Shown here in pieces: positions 30,004 through 40,331 of a stretch of 64,000 bases of DNA. The notes beneath the pieces are model-generated. The model was not told the DNA's origin and did not search any database. It saw only the letters and a list, made by a program, of their open reading frames with translations. Where the stretch lies: assembly GCF_000614975.1 (NCBI RefSeq), contig NZ_BALM01000017.1:19971-83970 (forward strand), given 5' to 3'. Within the stretch, counting starts at the first letter, position 1; each line of letters begins with the position of its first letter. This stretch comes from Shewanella marina JCM 15074. GTDB taxonomy: Bacteria; Pseudomonadota; Gammaproteobacteria; Enterobacterales; Shewanellaceae. A program made the translations under genes and the position numbers.

Positions 30004-30079
30004 ATAGGTTCCTCTTTCTATGACTAACGAACTTAAGATCCATTTAACGCAATAGATCTTCCCTGTTTACTACAATTAA

Positions 30080-30106
30080 TTAACGGCTTACTTAGGCAAA
30101 GCTTTA
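30080..30106 (-). promoter_or_regulatory. Sigma-28 promoter of the first flagellin gene
   Basis: Minus-strand TAAA-N15-GCCGTTAA, one mismatch from consensus. Confidence 0.85.
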
Positions 30107-30155
30107 ATAAAAGACCTACGCATCAGGCAAAAGTACGAATAAAAATCTGCTAGAC

Positions 30156-30184
30156 AAAAAAAAGCCTTCGATAACGAAGGCTTT
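30156..30184 (-). terminator. Terminator after flgL
   Basis: AAAGCCTTCG / CGAAGGCTTT stem around ATAA with a T-run on the minus strand, 25 bases after the flgL stop. Separates the hook-junction genes from the flagellin genes. Confidence 0.92.
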
Positions 30185-30208
30185 AACGATCAATGTATAC
30201 TCAATCAA

Positions 30209-31399
30209 CTAAAGATAATCGAACAGTGATGTTGCGTTAAGTTTACTAAAAGTGGTTGATAACGCATTCATGGCCAATTCCTGTTGTGTAAAATCAGAAA
30301 TTGCACTGGAGTAATCTAAATTCTCTAATTGGCCTTGAGCGGTATTATTAATGAGTGCTTGTTCAGCATGGGTATTAGCCAAGCTTTCAAGATGATTTAA
30401 TTTATTACCCGTTTCTGCACGGCTATAGTTTAGCTGTATTGAACCTTGTCGAGCTTCACCTAACAATTGCGTTAACTCAGATTGACCCGCCGCAGAGTTG
30501 AGCTTGTCTTGATCTTCAAAAATGGCAATCGCTTTGGATAAGGTTTCAAAGGTACTCACTGTTGACTGTGGCTTCAGTGATACGGTATCGCCATCGGCAG
30601 GCAATCCATCTAAGGTCACTTCCATACCATTAAACTCAACCGGCTTTGATGGATCAAAGTCAGCAACCGTTTTAATCACATTGCCATCTTTATCTTTGAC
30701 CTCTAAATCAGCTCCATTCATGGTCATACTAAAATCACCAGCAACATGATTATCTGGATCGGTAATTTTGGCACTACTGACATTAAAATCACCGCTTTGG
30801 CCAGCGTGATAACTGGCGGTATAGTCACCTAATGGGTTCTTACCTTGCATAAATGCTTGCTCACCACTGACATTAGTGGCCACCACCACGCCTGAGCCAA
30901 CCATCATATTATGCACGCCATCATCGCCTTGATAAGTGACATTGCCTTCGTTATCCATCACAAAAGGTGGTTTATCAACTTTGTTGCCACCAAAAATATA
31001 ATTACCTGATTCATCTTTGGTATTCGCAACCGACATTAACTCATCTAATGTTGCCTTCATCTCTGCCACAATCGCATTATGCTCAGACTCTGATAGAGTA
31101 CCATTCATACCACGTAATATTTGCTCGCGCATGTTGGTCACAAGTGAGTCAGCGCTGCCTAAATTAGATTCGGCTACCGATAGTCGATGATTACCGCGGT
31201 CGATATTCTTCATGTATTGACCAATCAGCGCGGAATCTTGCTTTAAGTTATCAATCATTGCCGATGCAATCGGATCATCAGCACCAGTATTAACGCGCTT
31301 ACCCGATGACATCTGCGCCAATAAATTATTAGCGTTATTTTGGCCGCGGAGCAAACTGCTCATATTATTGTTAAACATCTGTCCGGTAGAAATACGCAT
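30209..31399 (-). CDS. flgL: FlgL, hook-filament junction protein
   Basis: Hook-associated protein 3 (396 residues). Flagellin-like N terminus (MRISTGQMFNNNMSSLLRGQ, then SSGKRVNTGADDP) and C-terminal helix (EQALINNTAQGQLENLDYSSA). The central region has the hook-associated insert. Follows flgK by 11 bases and ends at a strong terminator. Confidence 0.95.
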   Translation of the reverse strand: MRISTGQMFNNNMSSLLRGQNNANNLLAQMSSGKRVNTGADDPIASAMIDNLKQDSALIGQYMKNIDRGNHRLSVAESNLGSADSLVTNMREQILRGMNGTLSESEHNAIVAEMKATLDELMSVANTKDESGNYIFGGNKVDKPPFVMDNEGNVTYQGDDGVHNMMVGSGVVVATNVSGEQAFMQGKNPLGDYTASYHAGQSGDFNVSSAKITDPDNHVAGDFSMTMNGADLEVKDKDGNVIKTVADFDPSKPVEFNGMEVTLDGLPADGDTVSLKPQSTVSTFETLSKAIAIFEDQDKLNSAAGQSELTQLLGEARQGSIQLNYSRAETGNKLNHLESLANTHAEQALINNTAQGQLENLDYSSAISDFTQQELAMNALSTTFSKLNATSLFDYL

Positions 31400-31410
31400 C
31401 CGTTAGTCTC

Positions 31411-33320
31411 CTATCGACCCGCACTAAGTAAAGTATCAAACAGCTCAGATGCTGTTGTCATAATTCTGGCAGAAGCTTGATAAGCTTGTTGGAAACGAAT
31501 CAAATTGCCCGCTTCCTCATCAAGGTTAACCCCAGACACTCCAGCAACACGATCTGATGCTTGCTTATAAAGAGCAGTGGCAGATTCTTCTCGTATTTGT
31601 GCCGCCTTAGCATCACTGGCCACATCTTGTTTGGTTTGCTCAAAAATATCGTTAATGGTGGCTTTACCATTTTCCATTAGCTTTTTATCGCTAATTTCAG
31701 TCATGGCTTGCACATTGCTGTTATCACCACTGGCAATCGATAAATCAAAGGTAAAACTGTCAGTAGCAGGGGCTTTTGAATCCACCGCAAAGGTAAAACC
31801 AAACGCACTAATTTCAGGTGGTGTAAAGCTACTACTGCCCAGTGACTTACCTTCTTTATCAAAGGCTTCATAGGTATTAGCGGCGGTATCGATCTTAAAG
31901 GTCACTTCGCCATCTTTAACGGGGAAGTTAGCCGCATTTCTATCATCAATACTGACAATACTCACAGAGGTATTACCCGAATTGGCATCATCAGCACTAA
32001 TTTTTGGCGATGCAGCTGCAATCCCATTCGGATCGGTTATGGCAACATTAATATTGCCCGCAGCACTGGTCGTAGGTCTAATTTCAAATGTATCACCATC
32101 TGCATGGCGCCTTGCATCTCAATACTAAAACCTTTAGGTCCTTCAAGGGTGGTGCCATTAACCTTCATTGGTGTTTCAACACCGGTTTTCGTATCTTTTA
32201 AGGTATAGCTATCAGGCGCAGTAAATTGCAGTTGATAATTATTGCCACTCAATGCGCCTACATCAGTAATATTGACACTGAGTTCGGCACTGCCTTTGTT
32301 ACTGCCATGTGCACCAACACGGCCAGTCATTAACGATGGGTCATTAATATCAGTAAATAGGTTTTGTCCAACATTACCATTAGCATCTAAACCTTGGCTT
32401 TGTTGCTTATTAAATGCATCCGCAATACCTAGCGCCATTTGCCCAAGTTCACTAATGGCAGGCAACACGCTTTCGTCTCTAAACTGAATCAAAGCCCCTA
32501 ACTGACCACCAACACTGCTGGCATCAAACGCCACCTGCTTATCGCCAAATTTAGCGGTAATTTGCATCTGTTCAGGGAATGGGTTGCCTTCAGTAGTGCC
32601 TAGCTCCATGCCTATATTGCCAGACACCAGCATCACTGAACCGCCGAGCATAATGCTACTACCGCCTTGTTCTAGCGGAATTACATTCACTTCAGCATAA
32701 GTACTTAACTCTTGAATTAAGCGCTCTTGTTGATCAAGTAGATGCATTGGATTCTCAGGCGACTTCATCATTTCATCATTAATGGCCGCAATTTCTTTGC
32801 TGATCTCATTAATGCGATCGGTCACCCCTGAAATTTGAGTATTAGTTTGAGTCACTTGACCATTGAGATTAGATTGCATCTGTTTAATGCTATCCATCAA
32901 CTGAGCCGCACTACTCAGCACGCCTTCACGCATACCAGCATCATTAGGTAAGTCAGTTAAATTATTTAAACTTTCAAAGAAACCTTTAAGACTCTCGGGG
33001 ACTTGTTTACCCACTTGTGAAAATAGATTATCTAGCTCGCTCATTTTAGCCAGATCAGTTTGTGCGGCGCTTAAGCTTGAGCCACCAATGCGTAACTCAC
33101 GCGCGGCATAATCATTATAGATGCGTTTTACATCGGTGACATAGGCGCCTGTACCGTAGAAATTACCACCTTCATATACTGCACCTAAAGTTGACTGATT
33201 AGCCACCTGTCGATGGTAACCCGCAGTATTCACGTTAGTAATATTATTACCCGTTACTGCAATTTGCTGTTGTGAAGCCAATACTCCAGAACGCGCAATA
33301 CTTAGTAAATCAACGGCCAT
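31411..33320 (-). pseudogene. flgK: FlgK, hook-filament junction protein, split by a frameshift
   Basis: Hook-associated protein 1. The N-terminal 414 residues (MAVDLLSIARSGVLASQQQI, NNITNVNTAGYHRQ) read from 33320 to GFSIEMQGAM. The rest (ADGDTFEIRPTTSAAGNINV through the C-terminal LDTLLSAGR) reads in another frame to 31411. Adding one G at about 32103 (ATGGCA for ATGCA) restores about 636 residues, a normal size. The internal ATG at 31965 gives a spurious shorter protein. Confidence 0.9.
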
Positions 33321-33358
33321 ACACTGCCCCCATGGCTATATAAAATCGGTAAAGTTGA

Positions 33359-34323
33359 TTAGTTTCCACGTGTTAATAAGTTGCCAAATTCACGATTAAT
33401 GGTGCTCATGACACTTATCACTTTTTGTGCATATTTAGGGTCGGTTGCATAGCCCGCTTGTTGAAGCCCGTTGATAAAGCTTCAGGTTTAGCCGCCATTT
33501 GCAACGCCTCCTGATAACGACCGTTTTGCTTTAGGAAGCCAACAAAATCATTAAAACTTTGCTCAAAACTGTCGTAAACACGGAAATCTGCTCTCTGTTT
33601 TACCGCAATCCCTTGTTCAAATTCTAAGGTGTTAACCGCCGCTTTATGTCCTTGCCAACGGTTATCCGCTTTAATATTAAATAAATTGAAACTTTGCTCG
33701 CCATTGTATTGGCGCACCATTTTTTGTCCCCAGCCCGTTTCTAACGCTGCCTGTGCTAATAACACTTCTGGAGTGGTACCTAATTTATCTGCTGCCGCTT
33801 TTGCCATTGGATAAAGACGCGTAACAAAATCTTCTCTATTAACAAATTCAGCCTGCTTAATCTCTTGTATTGCTGCTTGTTGTGGCTTAACTTTACCGCT
33901 GATGATTTGCTCCACCACGGATTCAACTTGCTGCGCTTGATGATTTAAACTGCTGCTATCAATTTGACCTTGCTGCATTCTCATCACCGATGCGGGCGTC
34001 ATATCACTGGTTTCTGGCGATAATTGTTGCACCATTAAATCGGCCAACCCCAGCATTCCTTTAGAAGATAAATCCAATGACATCTGCTGATCGTGCATTT
34101 GCTCATAAAATTTGGTGTATTCGGTATTCATTGGGCTATCAGACTCAAATACGGCGTTAGCATCACGCATACTTTTCATCAGCATTTGCACAAAAATACC
34201 TTCAAATTGCTGCGCCACCTCTTTTAATGCCGCTTTGTCATCCTGTTGAGCATTAGCACGCAATTTATCTAAGCTATTTAAATCAAAAAATTGAGATGTA
34301 TTCACTTGGCTCAGCTTATCCAT
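33359..34323 (-). pseudogene. flgJ: FlgJ, rod cap and peptidoglycan hydrolase, frameshifted near the C terminus
   Basis: Two-domain protein: N-terminal rod-scaffold domain (about 30-110, EGIFVQMLMKSMRDAN) and C-terminal glucosaminidase domain (about 160-300, LLAQAALETGWGQKM with catalytic Glu, NLFNIKADNRWQG). The open frame ends at 33418, but the true ending (FINGLQQAGYATDPKYAQKV to LLTRGN) continues in another frame to the stop at 33359. Adding one G at about 33480 (GAAGGCTTT for GAAGCTTT) restores about 321 residues. Only the last 36 or so residues are affected. Confidence 0.87.
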
Positions 34324-34335
34324 GCTTTACCACCT

Positions 34336-35442
34336 TTAAATGATGATCAGTTCGCCGTGCAGCGCACCGGCAACTTTTAGGGCTTCTAAAATAGCCAATA
34401 CGTCTGAGGGACCCGCTCCCACTAGATTCACCGCTCGAACTAGCTCATCAAGAGTCGTACCTGGGTTAAACAGAAACATGCGATTATCTTCTTGCTCAAC
34501 ATCAATGGTGCTATTAGAGGTCACCACAGTTTCACCATCAGAAAATGGATTCGGTTGTGAAACTTGTGTTGCCTCAGCAATAGTGACCGTTAAACCACCA
34601 TGAGTCACTGCCGCAGGCATCAACTTGACTCCTTGCCCGACGACAATCGTGCCAGTACGTGAATTGACGATAATTTTTGCGGCTTGCTCCGCAGGGGTGA
34701 GTTCGATATTTTCAAGAGTGGCTAAATAAGCGACTCGTTGTGATGCTTCTCTTGGCGCAATAACCTGCACAGATGTACCATCAAGTGCACGGGCAATATT
34801 AGGGCCTAATAAATCATTGATAGCATCCGCCATTCTTTTCGCAGTCGAAAAATCAGAACGTCGTAAATTGAGGGTTAAGTGATCACCATTAGAAAAAGGA
34901 CTCGCCACACTGCGCTCGACAATGGCGCCATTAGGGATACGGCCGACGGTTGGGGTATTTTGAATCACCTTGGAGCCATCTAAGCCTTCAGCACTAAAAC
35001 CACTGACCACAAGACTGCCTTGGGCAATCGCATAAATTTCGCCATCCACCCCTTTTAGGAAAGTTTGCAATAACATGCCACCGCGTAGGCTTTTAGCTTC
35101 ACCTAAACTGGACACACTCACATCTAAGGTTTGGCCCGGCTTGATAAAAGCAGGCATAGTGGCATTAACCGCGACCACTGCAACGTTTTTGATTTTAGGC
35201 TTCACATTAGCAGGCAGATTAATACCAAAGTTTTTGAGCATAGTTTTAAAGGTTTGCTCAGTATAACTGGCTTTTTCACCCGTTCCCGGCAAACCGACGA
35301 CCAAACCATAACCCATTAATTGGTTATCTCGTACCCCTTGCACATTGGCAATATCTTTAATGCGCTGGGTAAGATCTTGTGCCATTACGCCACTGCTACA
35401 CAGGGCAACTAACAGCACTGCGATGTGTTTATATATTTTCAT
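34336..35442 (-). CDS. flgI: FlgI, P-ring protein
   Basis: Periplasmic P-ring subunit (368 residues) with a signal peptide ([20 protein letters not shown], cleaved after AQ) and the family start [20 protein letters not shown] and [14 protein letters not shown]-terminal [20 protein letters not shown] is typical. I chose the ATG at 35442 because GGAGAG precedes it. Between flgH and flgJ as usual. Confidence 0.95.
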   Translation of the reverse strand: MKIYKHIAVLLVALCSSGVMAQDLTQRIKDIANVQGVRDNQLMGYGLVVGLPGTGEKASYTEQTFKTMLKNFGINLPANVKPKIKNVAVVAVNATMPAFIKPGQTLDVSVSSLGEAKSLRGGMLLQTFLKGVDGEIYAIAQGSLVVSGFSAEGLDGSKVIQNTPTVGRIPNGAIVERSVASPFSNGDHLTLNLRRSDFSTAKRMADAINDLLGPNIARALDGTSVQVIAPREASQRVAYLATLENIELTPAEQAAKIIVNSRTGTIVVGQGVKLMPAAVTHGGLTVTIAEATQVSQPNPFSDGETVVTSNSTIDVEQEDNRMFLFNPGTTLDELVRAVNLVGAGPSDVLAILEALKVAGALHGELIII

Positions 35443-35450
35443 AGGCTCTC

Positions 35451-36125
35451 CTAGAAAGGCCACCAATCGCTAAAGAAAAATTGATTGAGCCAACCGACTT
35501 TTTGCGAATCAGCAAAAGAGCCTGTACCGCTATATTGAATACGAGCGTTAGCAACTCGTTGCGATTCTATGGTGTTATCAGGACCAATATCTTGCGAACG
35601 TACCAGTCCAGTAATACGAACAAACTCTTCGCCATTATTGAGTGTGATCCACTTTTCACCACGGATCACCAAATTACCATTACTGAGCACTTGCATTACG
35701 TTGGCAGAAATACTGCCTGATAAACTATTGCTTTGATCGGCGCCAGCTTCACGCTTAGTGTTAATACTATCTTTGTAGCGCAGATCAATGGGGTTACCAC
35801 CAATGGTAATATTGCCGCCACCCGCATAAATAGGATCTAAAGACATATCAGATCCTTTCTTAATTTCATTATTGGCGCTTTTACTGGCAGATGTGGATTC
35901 TCTTAAGACCACCGTGATAATGTCACCAACTTTATGCGCACGCATATCTGAATATAGCGATGACACTTGGTTATCCATATAAATGGACCCCGTTGGCGCA
36001 ATCTTAGTCGGTGGCGTATCAGGATAAACAGGCGCATAAAACGGATCATCCGCTATCGGCTTATGCTGCACAGTACTGCAACCCGCTAATAAAACACTGC
36101 CTAATAAAAGCCACCACTTAGCCAT
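35451..36125 (-). CDS. flgH: FlgH, L-ring lipoprotein
   Basis: Outer-membrane L-ring lipoprotein (224 residues). Lipobox LLAGC at residues 12-16 (Cys is the acylation site), then PVYPDTPP and the conserved [19 protein letters not shown], and the C-terminal [14 protein letters not shown]. The ATG at 36125 is preferred because an AGGTGA lies just before it; a second possible start is 9 bases upstream. Confidence 0.95.
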   Translation of the reverse strand: MAKWWLLLGSVLLAGCSTVQHKPIADDPFYAPVYPDTPPTKIAPTGSIYMDNQVSSLYSDMRAHKVGDIITVVLRESTSASKSANNEIKKGSDMSLDPIYAGGGNITIGGNPIDLRYKDSINTKREAGADQSNSLSGSISANVMQVLSNGNLVIRGEKWITLNNGEEFVRITGLVRSQDIGPDNTIESQRVANARIQYSGTGSFADSQKVGWLNQFFFSDWWPF

Positions 36126-36134
36126 AACCATCAC

Positions 36135-36923
36135 CTATAATTGCTGATTAACGTAAGACAACATTTGGTCAACCGCAGAAATCACTTTTGAGTTCATTTC
36201 ATAAATACGCTGACTTTCAATTAAGTTAACCAACTCTTCGGTTACGTTCACATTTGAAGTTTCAAGTGCGCCTTGTCTGACGGCTCCCATGCCATCTAAC
36301 GAAGCGGTACCTTGAATTGGGGTACCACTGGCACCGGTTTCAATATATAAGTTCTGACCTTTAGGCTGTAATCCAGACGGATTAATAAAATCAGACATGG
36401 TCAATTGTCCTACCACCTGACTTTCAGCAGTGCCGGGGCTCTTAACTGAAACCTCACCTTCAGCAGATACTGTAATACTGGTCGCATCATCAGGAATCGT
36501 GATCCCCGGCATCACCAAGTAACCTGAACCCGAGGTAACCATTTGCCCTGAATCATCAAGCGTGAATTGGCCATTACGGGTGTAAGCTGCAGTACCATCA
36601 GGCATTTGAATTTCAAAGAACCCAGGTCCTTCAATCATCATATCTAACGAATTATCAGTGGTGAGCATATTGCCTTGAGTAAACAACTTCTGTGTTGCAA
36701 CGACCTTGGTACCCGCGCCAATATCTAAACCATTAGGTAATTTGGTATTAGCAGCACTGACACCACCGGCTTGATTGACACTTTGATAAAGTAAATCTTC
36801 AAAAACAGCACGACTCTTTTTAAAACCAACAGTACTGGCATTGGCTACGTTATTTGAAATAACTGAAATATCTGTTTGTTGGGCATCTAAACCTGTCTTG
36901 CTTATCCATAATGCAGGTTGCAT
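36135..36923 (-). CDS. flgG: FlgG, distal rod protein
   Basis: Distal rod subunit (262 residues). Conserved N terminus (MQPALWISKTGLDAQQTDIS, NNVANASTVGFKKSR) and C terminus (NVNVTEELVNLIESQRIYEM). Follows flgF by 12 bases. Intact. Confidence 0.97.
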   Translation of the reverse strand: MQPALWISKTGLDAQQTDISVISNNVANASTVGFKKSRAVFEDLLYQSVNQAGGVSAANTKLPNGLDIGAGTKVVATQKLFTQGNMLTTDNSLDMMIEGPGFFEIQMPDGTAAYTRNGQFTLDDSGQMVTSGSGYLVMPGITIPDDATSITVSAEGEVSVKSPGTAESQVVGQLTMSDFINPSGLQPKGQNLYIETGASGTPIQGTASLDGMGAVRQGALETSNVNVTEELVNLIESQRIYEMNSKVISAVDQMLSYVNQQL

Positions 36924-36934
36924 ATCATCTACTC

Positions 36935-37680
36935 CTAACTAATGCGCATAAGAGCATCGGATGCTCTATCTGTTTCTTCTGCGGTTTTCATCATCTTGAC
37001 TTGCATTTCAAACTGACGCTGTAAGTCGATTAAGCCGACCATCTCACCTACGGCACTGACATTACTGCCTTCAAGCGCACCGCTTTGTACTTGTACAAAG
37101 GGATCTATTGCCGCTTTTTCGCCAGTCATCAATCGAAATAGACCATCTTGGCCTTTCATCATCTGATTATCACCGGGATTCACTAACTTGATTTGTGCCA
37201 CTTCTTCAACGATATCGGCTGTCGCGCCCTGAGGACGCACGCTAATAATGCCATCTTGCGAAATTTGCACTTTATCAATCGGCAATGGCAATACAATCGG
37301 ACCACCATCGCCCATAATCGGATTACCTTTGTCATTTAATAGCAAACCGGTTTGGTCAAAATGCATCGCGCCAGAACGACTATAGGCCTCTTGCCCATCA
37401 GCGCCCTGTACGGCAATCCAGCTTTATCTTTGATGGCAATATCAAGATCACGACCGGTGGTTTGAATAGCACCAGATTGAAAATTTGCGGTAGGATTCTC
37501 GGCCATTGAAAATACCCGAGTCGGCAAGCCATCACCAAAAGCTTGCATTGAACGCGCCTGTGCTAAATCGGCTTTAAAGCCTGTAGTATTAGCATTGGCT
37601 ATGTTGTTGGCCTTTATCGCCAAAGCATTCATGCTCTGCTTGGCACCCGTCATGGACACATAAAGTAATTTATCCACCAT
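36935..37680 (-). pseudogene. flgF: FlgF, proximal rod protein, split by a frameshift
   Basis: Proximal rod subunit. The N-terminal part (MVDKLLYVSMTGAKQSMNAL, ANNIANANTTGFKAD, then RDLDIAIKDK) reads from 37680. The continuation (WIAVQGADGQEAYSRSGAM to the C-terminal DALMRIS) is in another frame. Adding one G at about 37432 (AAAGGCTGG for AAAGCTGG, giving the family motif KGWIAVQ) restores about 248 residues, the normal size. The start at 37680 has GGAG three bases upstream. First gene of its operon, with a sigma-54 site 45-60 bases upstream. Confidence 0.9.
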
Positions 37681-37724
37681 TTGCTCCATCAAATTGGCTG
37701 AATCGGTAAACTAGCAATAAATAA

Positions 37725-37739
37725 GCAATGTTTATGCCA
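37725..37739 (-). promoter_or_regulatory. Sigma-54 promoter of flgF
   Basis: Minus-strand TGGCAT-N5-TTGC just upstream of flgF. It lies downstream of the terminator at 37816-37844, so flgF-L is a separate transcription unit from flgBCDE. Confidence 0.75.
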
Positions 37740-37815
37740 AATAAATTAACAATCTTTTGACACATGCCTAGCGACATAGCAGCGATGCCAATGTCCGTTG
37801 CCCTCCCTAAAACGG

Positions 37816-37844
37816 AAAAGAGTTGCCGCAGCGGCAACTCTTTT
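37816..37844. terminator. Bidirectional terminator between flgE and flgF
   Basis: A 14-base perfect inverted repeat (AAAAGAGTTGCCGC / GCGGCAACTCTTTT) with a one-base centre. It probably ended the flgBCDE transcript before the MITE inserted between flgE and it. Confidence 0.85.
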
Positions 37845-37865
37845 AGAAAGATGAAACAACAAATA

Positions 37866-38132
37866 ATACCAACTTGATTAAGAAGGTAATCATTCAGCGG
37901 AAGTTCAAGGTGCTGTAGACAAGACGAACATTTGAACAGAATAGTTATTCTATTTTGAAAATGTTCAACGCAGTATACGGCGCCTTGAAACCCGCACGAA
38001 GTGAGCTTTTCAGACCTTTCCATTTCGATGTTGCATTGATTTGAAAGGGAATAGCCATTACTACATCAATGCGCCTAGAACTGAAAAGGCTGACAAGCTC
38101 TGAATAGATCACATCTTTAATCAAATTGGTAT
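37866..38132. mobile_element. MITE-like element, about 267 bp
   Basis: The ends are 16-base inverted repeats with one mismatch (ATACCAACTTGATTAA at the left, the complement of ATACCAATTTGATTAA at the right). The interior is itself a long imperfect hairpin: TTCAAGGTGCTGTA near the left pairs with TACGGCGCCTTGAA, and AGAATAGTTATTCT is at the centre. There is no transposase gene; an open frame crossing it (37670-38023) is not credible as a gene. The right end is 4 bases from the flgE stop. This resembles the small non-autonomous elements common in Shewanella and Vibrio. No second copy was seen in the window. Confidence 0.75.
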
Positions 38133-38136
38133 AAGA

Positions 38137-39498
38137 TTAACGAATTTGCAATACGGTTTGCTGCAGCGTGTTGTTAATTTCAAGTGCACGCGAGTTGGCT
38201 TGGAAGTTACGCTGCGCTGAAATCAGGTCAACTAACTCAGTCGTCAAATCCACGTTTGATTGCTCTAAAGCAGAAGAACGAATAGAACCAAAAGTACCAC
38301 TGCCCGGCTCACCCGCTAATGCAGGACCTGAACCCAAGCTTTCACGCCATGAAGTATTGCCCACTTGCGTTAACCCTTGCTCATTGGCAAAGGTGACTAG
38401 TGCGACACGTGCTAATGGCTCTGTTGTACCATTACTGTAACTGGCATTAATCAAACCATCAGCGCCAATTTCAACGCCTGTAAGTCGACCCACCGTAGTA
38501 CCGTCTTGCGTCAATTCACTCACTTCAAATGGAGAGGCATACTGAGTTGGGTTATTAAAACTCAGTGTTAATGTTTGGGTACCGTCTGCGCCAGGACCTA
38601 ATACGTTTGCCCCGCCCACACCAAGATTAACGGTTTTAATTTCTTCAGGGGAACTGCCAACATATGCACCAACGTCATTAAAGGTTAATACTGAACCTTT
38701 CCAACCATCAGCGTTAGCGGCTTGACCTTTACCGTCTGCCGTACCATCACCGTCAGTATCCGTATTATATTCAGATACTGCGCCATCAACATCGACAGGT
38801 TTACCATCGACGGCATAGAACGCAACCCAATTACTCTCGCCAGTATGAGCAGCATTTTCAGGTCTAACATAATAAGTCGTCACAATATGAGGTTCACCCA
38901 GTGAATCATAAATAGTCACAGAGGTTGAGTTATTAAATGTTTCAGGTTTTTCAGGATCAAAATTAGCCGGATCAAGCGTTTTGTCTGCAGCATTCAAGTT
39001 CATTTGCATACCGACATTTTCAGTCATAAACGGGCTACCTGCGGTATCAGGGATCTGTACAGGTTTGGTGGTGGTTAAACTGACCGAAGTTGAATTACCA
39101 TCTTTATCAACAGGGAAGGTTTGTAAAAAATTGCCCATTGAATCGGTTAAATAATTATCCGAGTTAACCTTAAAAGCGCCGGCACGGGTATAGTTATAAT
39201 CTTTACTGTCACCGCCTGGTGATGTTACAAAGAAACCACCGCCATTAATCGCCATATCAAGCGAGTTATTCGTAAACTGCATACTACCTTGATGAAATTG
39301 CTGCGCCACTTGCGTAGTCGTTGCACCACCACCTACCGCGGTTTTACCGTTCGCAAAAATTGAGTTGGCATACACATCGGCAAATTCAGCACGAGACTCT
39401 TTAAAACCAACGGTATTCACGTTCGCAATGTTGTTTGCAGTTGTATTTAGATCTTTCTGAGCTGCTGAAATTCCACTCAGCGCAATATTAAACGACAT
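38137..39498 (-). CDS. flgE: FlgE, hook protein
   Basis: Hook subunit (453 residues). Conserved N terminus (MSFNIALSGISAAQKDLNTT, NNIANVNTVGFKESRAEF) and C terminus (SNVDLTTELVDLISAQRNFQ), with the Asp/Gly-rich variable hook domain between. Last gene of flgBCDE. A MITE has inserted 4 bases after its stop codon, leaving the coding sequence intact. Confidence 0.97.
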   Translation of the reverse strand: MSFNIALSGISAAQKDLNTTANNIANVNTVGFKESRAEFADVYANSIFANGKTAVGGGATTTQVAQQFHQGSMQFTNNSLDMAINGGGFFVTSPGGDSKDYNYTRAGAFKVNSDNYLTDSMGNFLQTFPVDKDGNSTSVSLTTTKPVQIPDTAGSPFMTENVGMQMNLNAADKTLDPANFDPEKPETFNNSTSVTIYDSLGEPHIVTTYYVRPENAAHTGESNWVAFYAVDGKPVDVDGAVSEYNTDTDGDGTADGKGQAANADGWKGSVLTFNDVGAYVGSSPEEIKTVNLGVGGANVLGPGADGTQTLTLSFNNPTQYASPFEVSELTQDGTTVGRLTGVEIGADGLINASYSNGTTEPLARVALVTFANEQGLTQVGNTSWRESLGSGPALAGEPGSGTFGSIRSSALEQSNVDLTTELVDLISAQRNFQANSRALEINNTLQQTVLQIR

Positions 39499-39546
39499 AA
39501 CTCACCTCTATTCGTATCCCTGAAGGAAGGTTAGATTTTTAAAAAT

Positions 39547-40317
39547 TTACACAAACTTTTTAGTTGATTCACTTTCAGCAACCGCTAACACGTCAGTTAA
39601 CTTAATACTGCCCAAACCATCTAAATTCAAAATTGCACCGGTTGTTGCTGAGCCTAATGACACTGATGTTACGTGAGCATAAGTCGATACTGCTAACTCT
39701 TGTGACTCACCATCTACGCGGCCTGTTGCTTTAAAGCTATAGTTGCCCGCTTCAACGGGCTTGCCGTCTTTATCAAGACCATCCCATGCCACATCGACGT
39801 TACCGCCTTTACTGCCATCAACCTTGAAGGTATCAATTAATTGACCATTCTCATCTTCCACGCGAATAGTAATCTCATCAATTTCAGACGGGGTACTCAC
39901 TACGCCTTTAAAACCACCGCCATCTTCACCCACATGGCCTGTATCTGATGGGATCAATACCTGTTGGCCGACTAGAGCCGATGCCTGTAGTGCTTGGCTT
40001 GAGGTCATTACCGCATTTAAATTAACGATTTGATCATTCAGCTTAGAGATACCATCTACCGTTGAAAACGATGCCATTTGCGCAATCATAGTGTCGTTAT
40101 CAACTGGTTTGAACGGATCTTGCATTGATAACTGCTGACTCAATAATGCAAAAAAGTCCTCTTGAGATAACTCTTTATTCGCCCCTGAATCTTCTGCGGC
40201 ATTTAACGGATTTACGCTGTCGGCATTCGCGGGTGCTGGTGTTACCTTGTTCATTTGGCCTAAGCTAGATTGACCTAAACCAACATTATTTTGACCTAAC
40301 TGATTAATTAAGCTCAT
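39547..40317 (-). CDS. flgD: FlgD, hook assembly scaffold
   Basis: Hook cap protein (256 residues) needed to polymerise FlgE. N-terminal secreted segment with the FlgD motif (LSQEDFFALLSQQLSMQDPF, then DTMIAQMASFS) and a C-terminal FlgD Ig/tudor-like part with FKVDGSKGGNVDVAWDG. Between flgC (14 bases) and flgE. Confidence 0.95.
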   Translation of the reverse strand: MSLINQLGQNNVGLGQSSLGQMNKVTPAPANADSVNPLNAAEDSGANKELSQEDFFALLSQQLSMQDPFKPVDNDTMIAQMASFSTVDGISKLNDQIVNLNAVMTSSQALQASALVGQQVLIPSDTGHVGEDGGGFKGVVSTPSEIDEITIRVEDENGQLIDTFKVDGSKGGNVDVAWDGLDKDGKPVEAGNYSFKATGRVDGESQELAVSTYAHVTSVSLGSATTGAILNLDGLGSIKLTDVLAVAESESTKKFV

Positions 40318-40331
40318 ACATCACCTCGAAA

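Noticed and set aside
951..37680. Programmed ribosomal frameshifting in the flagellar genes
   Set aside because: The sites lack slippery heptamers or repeated tracts, share only a lost G, and hit conserved structural genes that are not known to use recoding.
37670..38023. Open frame of 117 residues between flgE and flgF
   Set aside because: It runs through the MITE, the terminator and the flgF promoter, and has no ribosome-binding site or recognisable domain.
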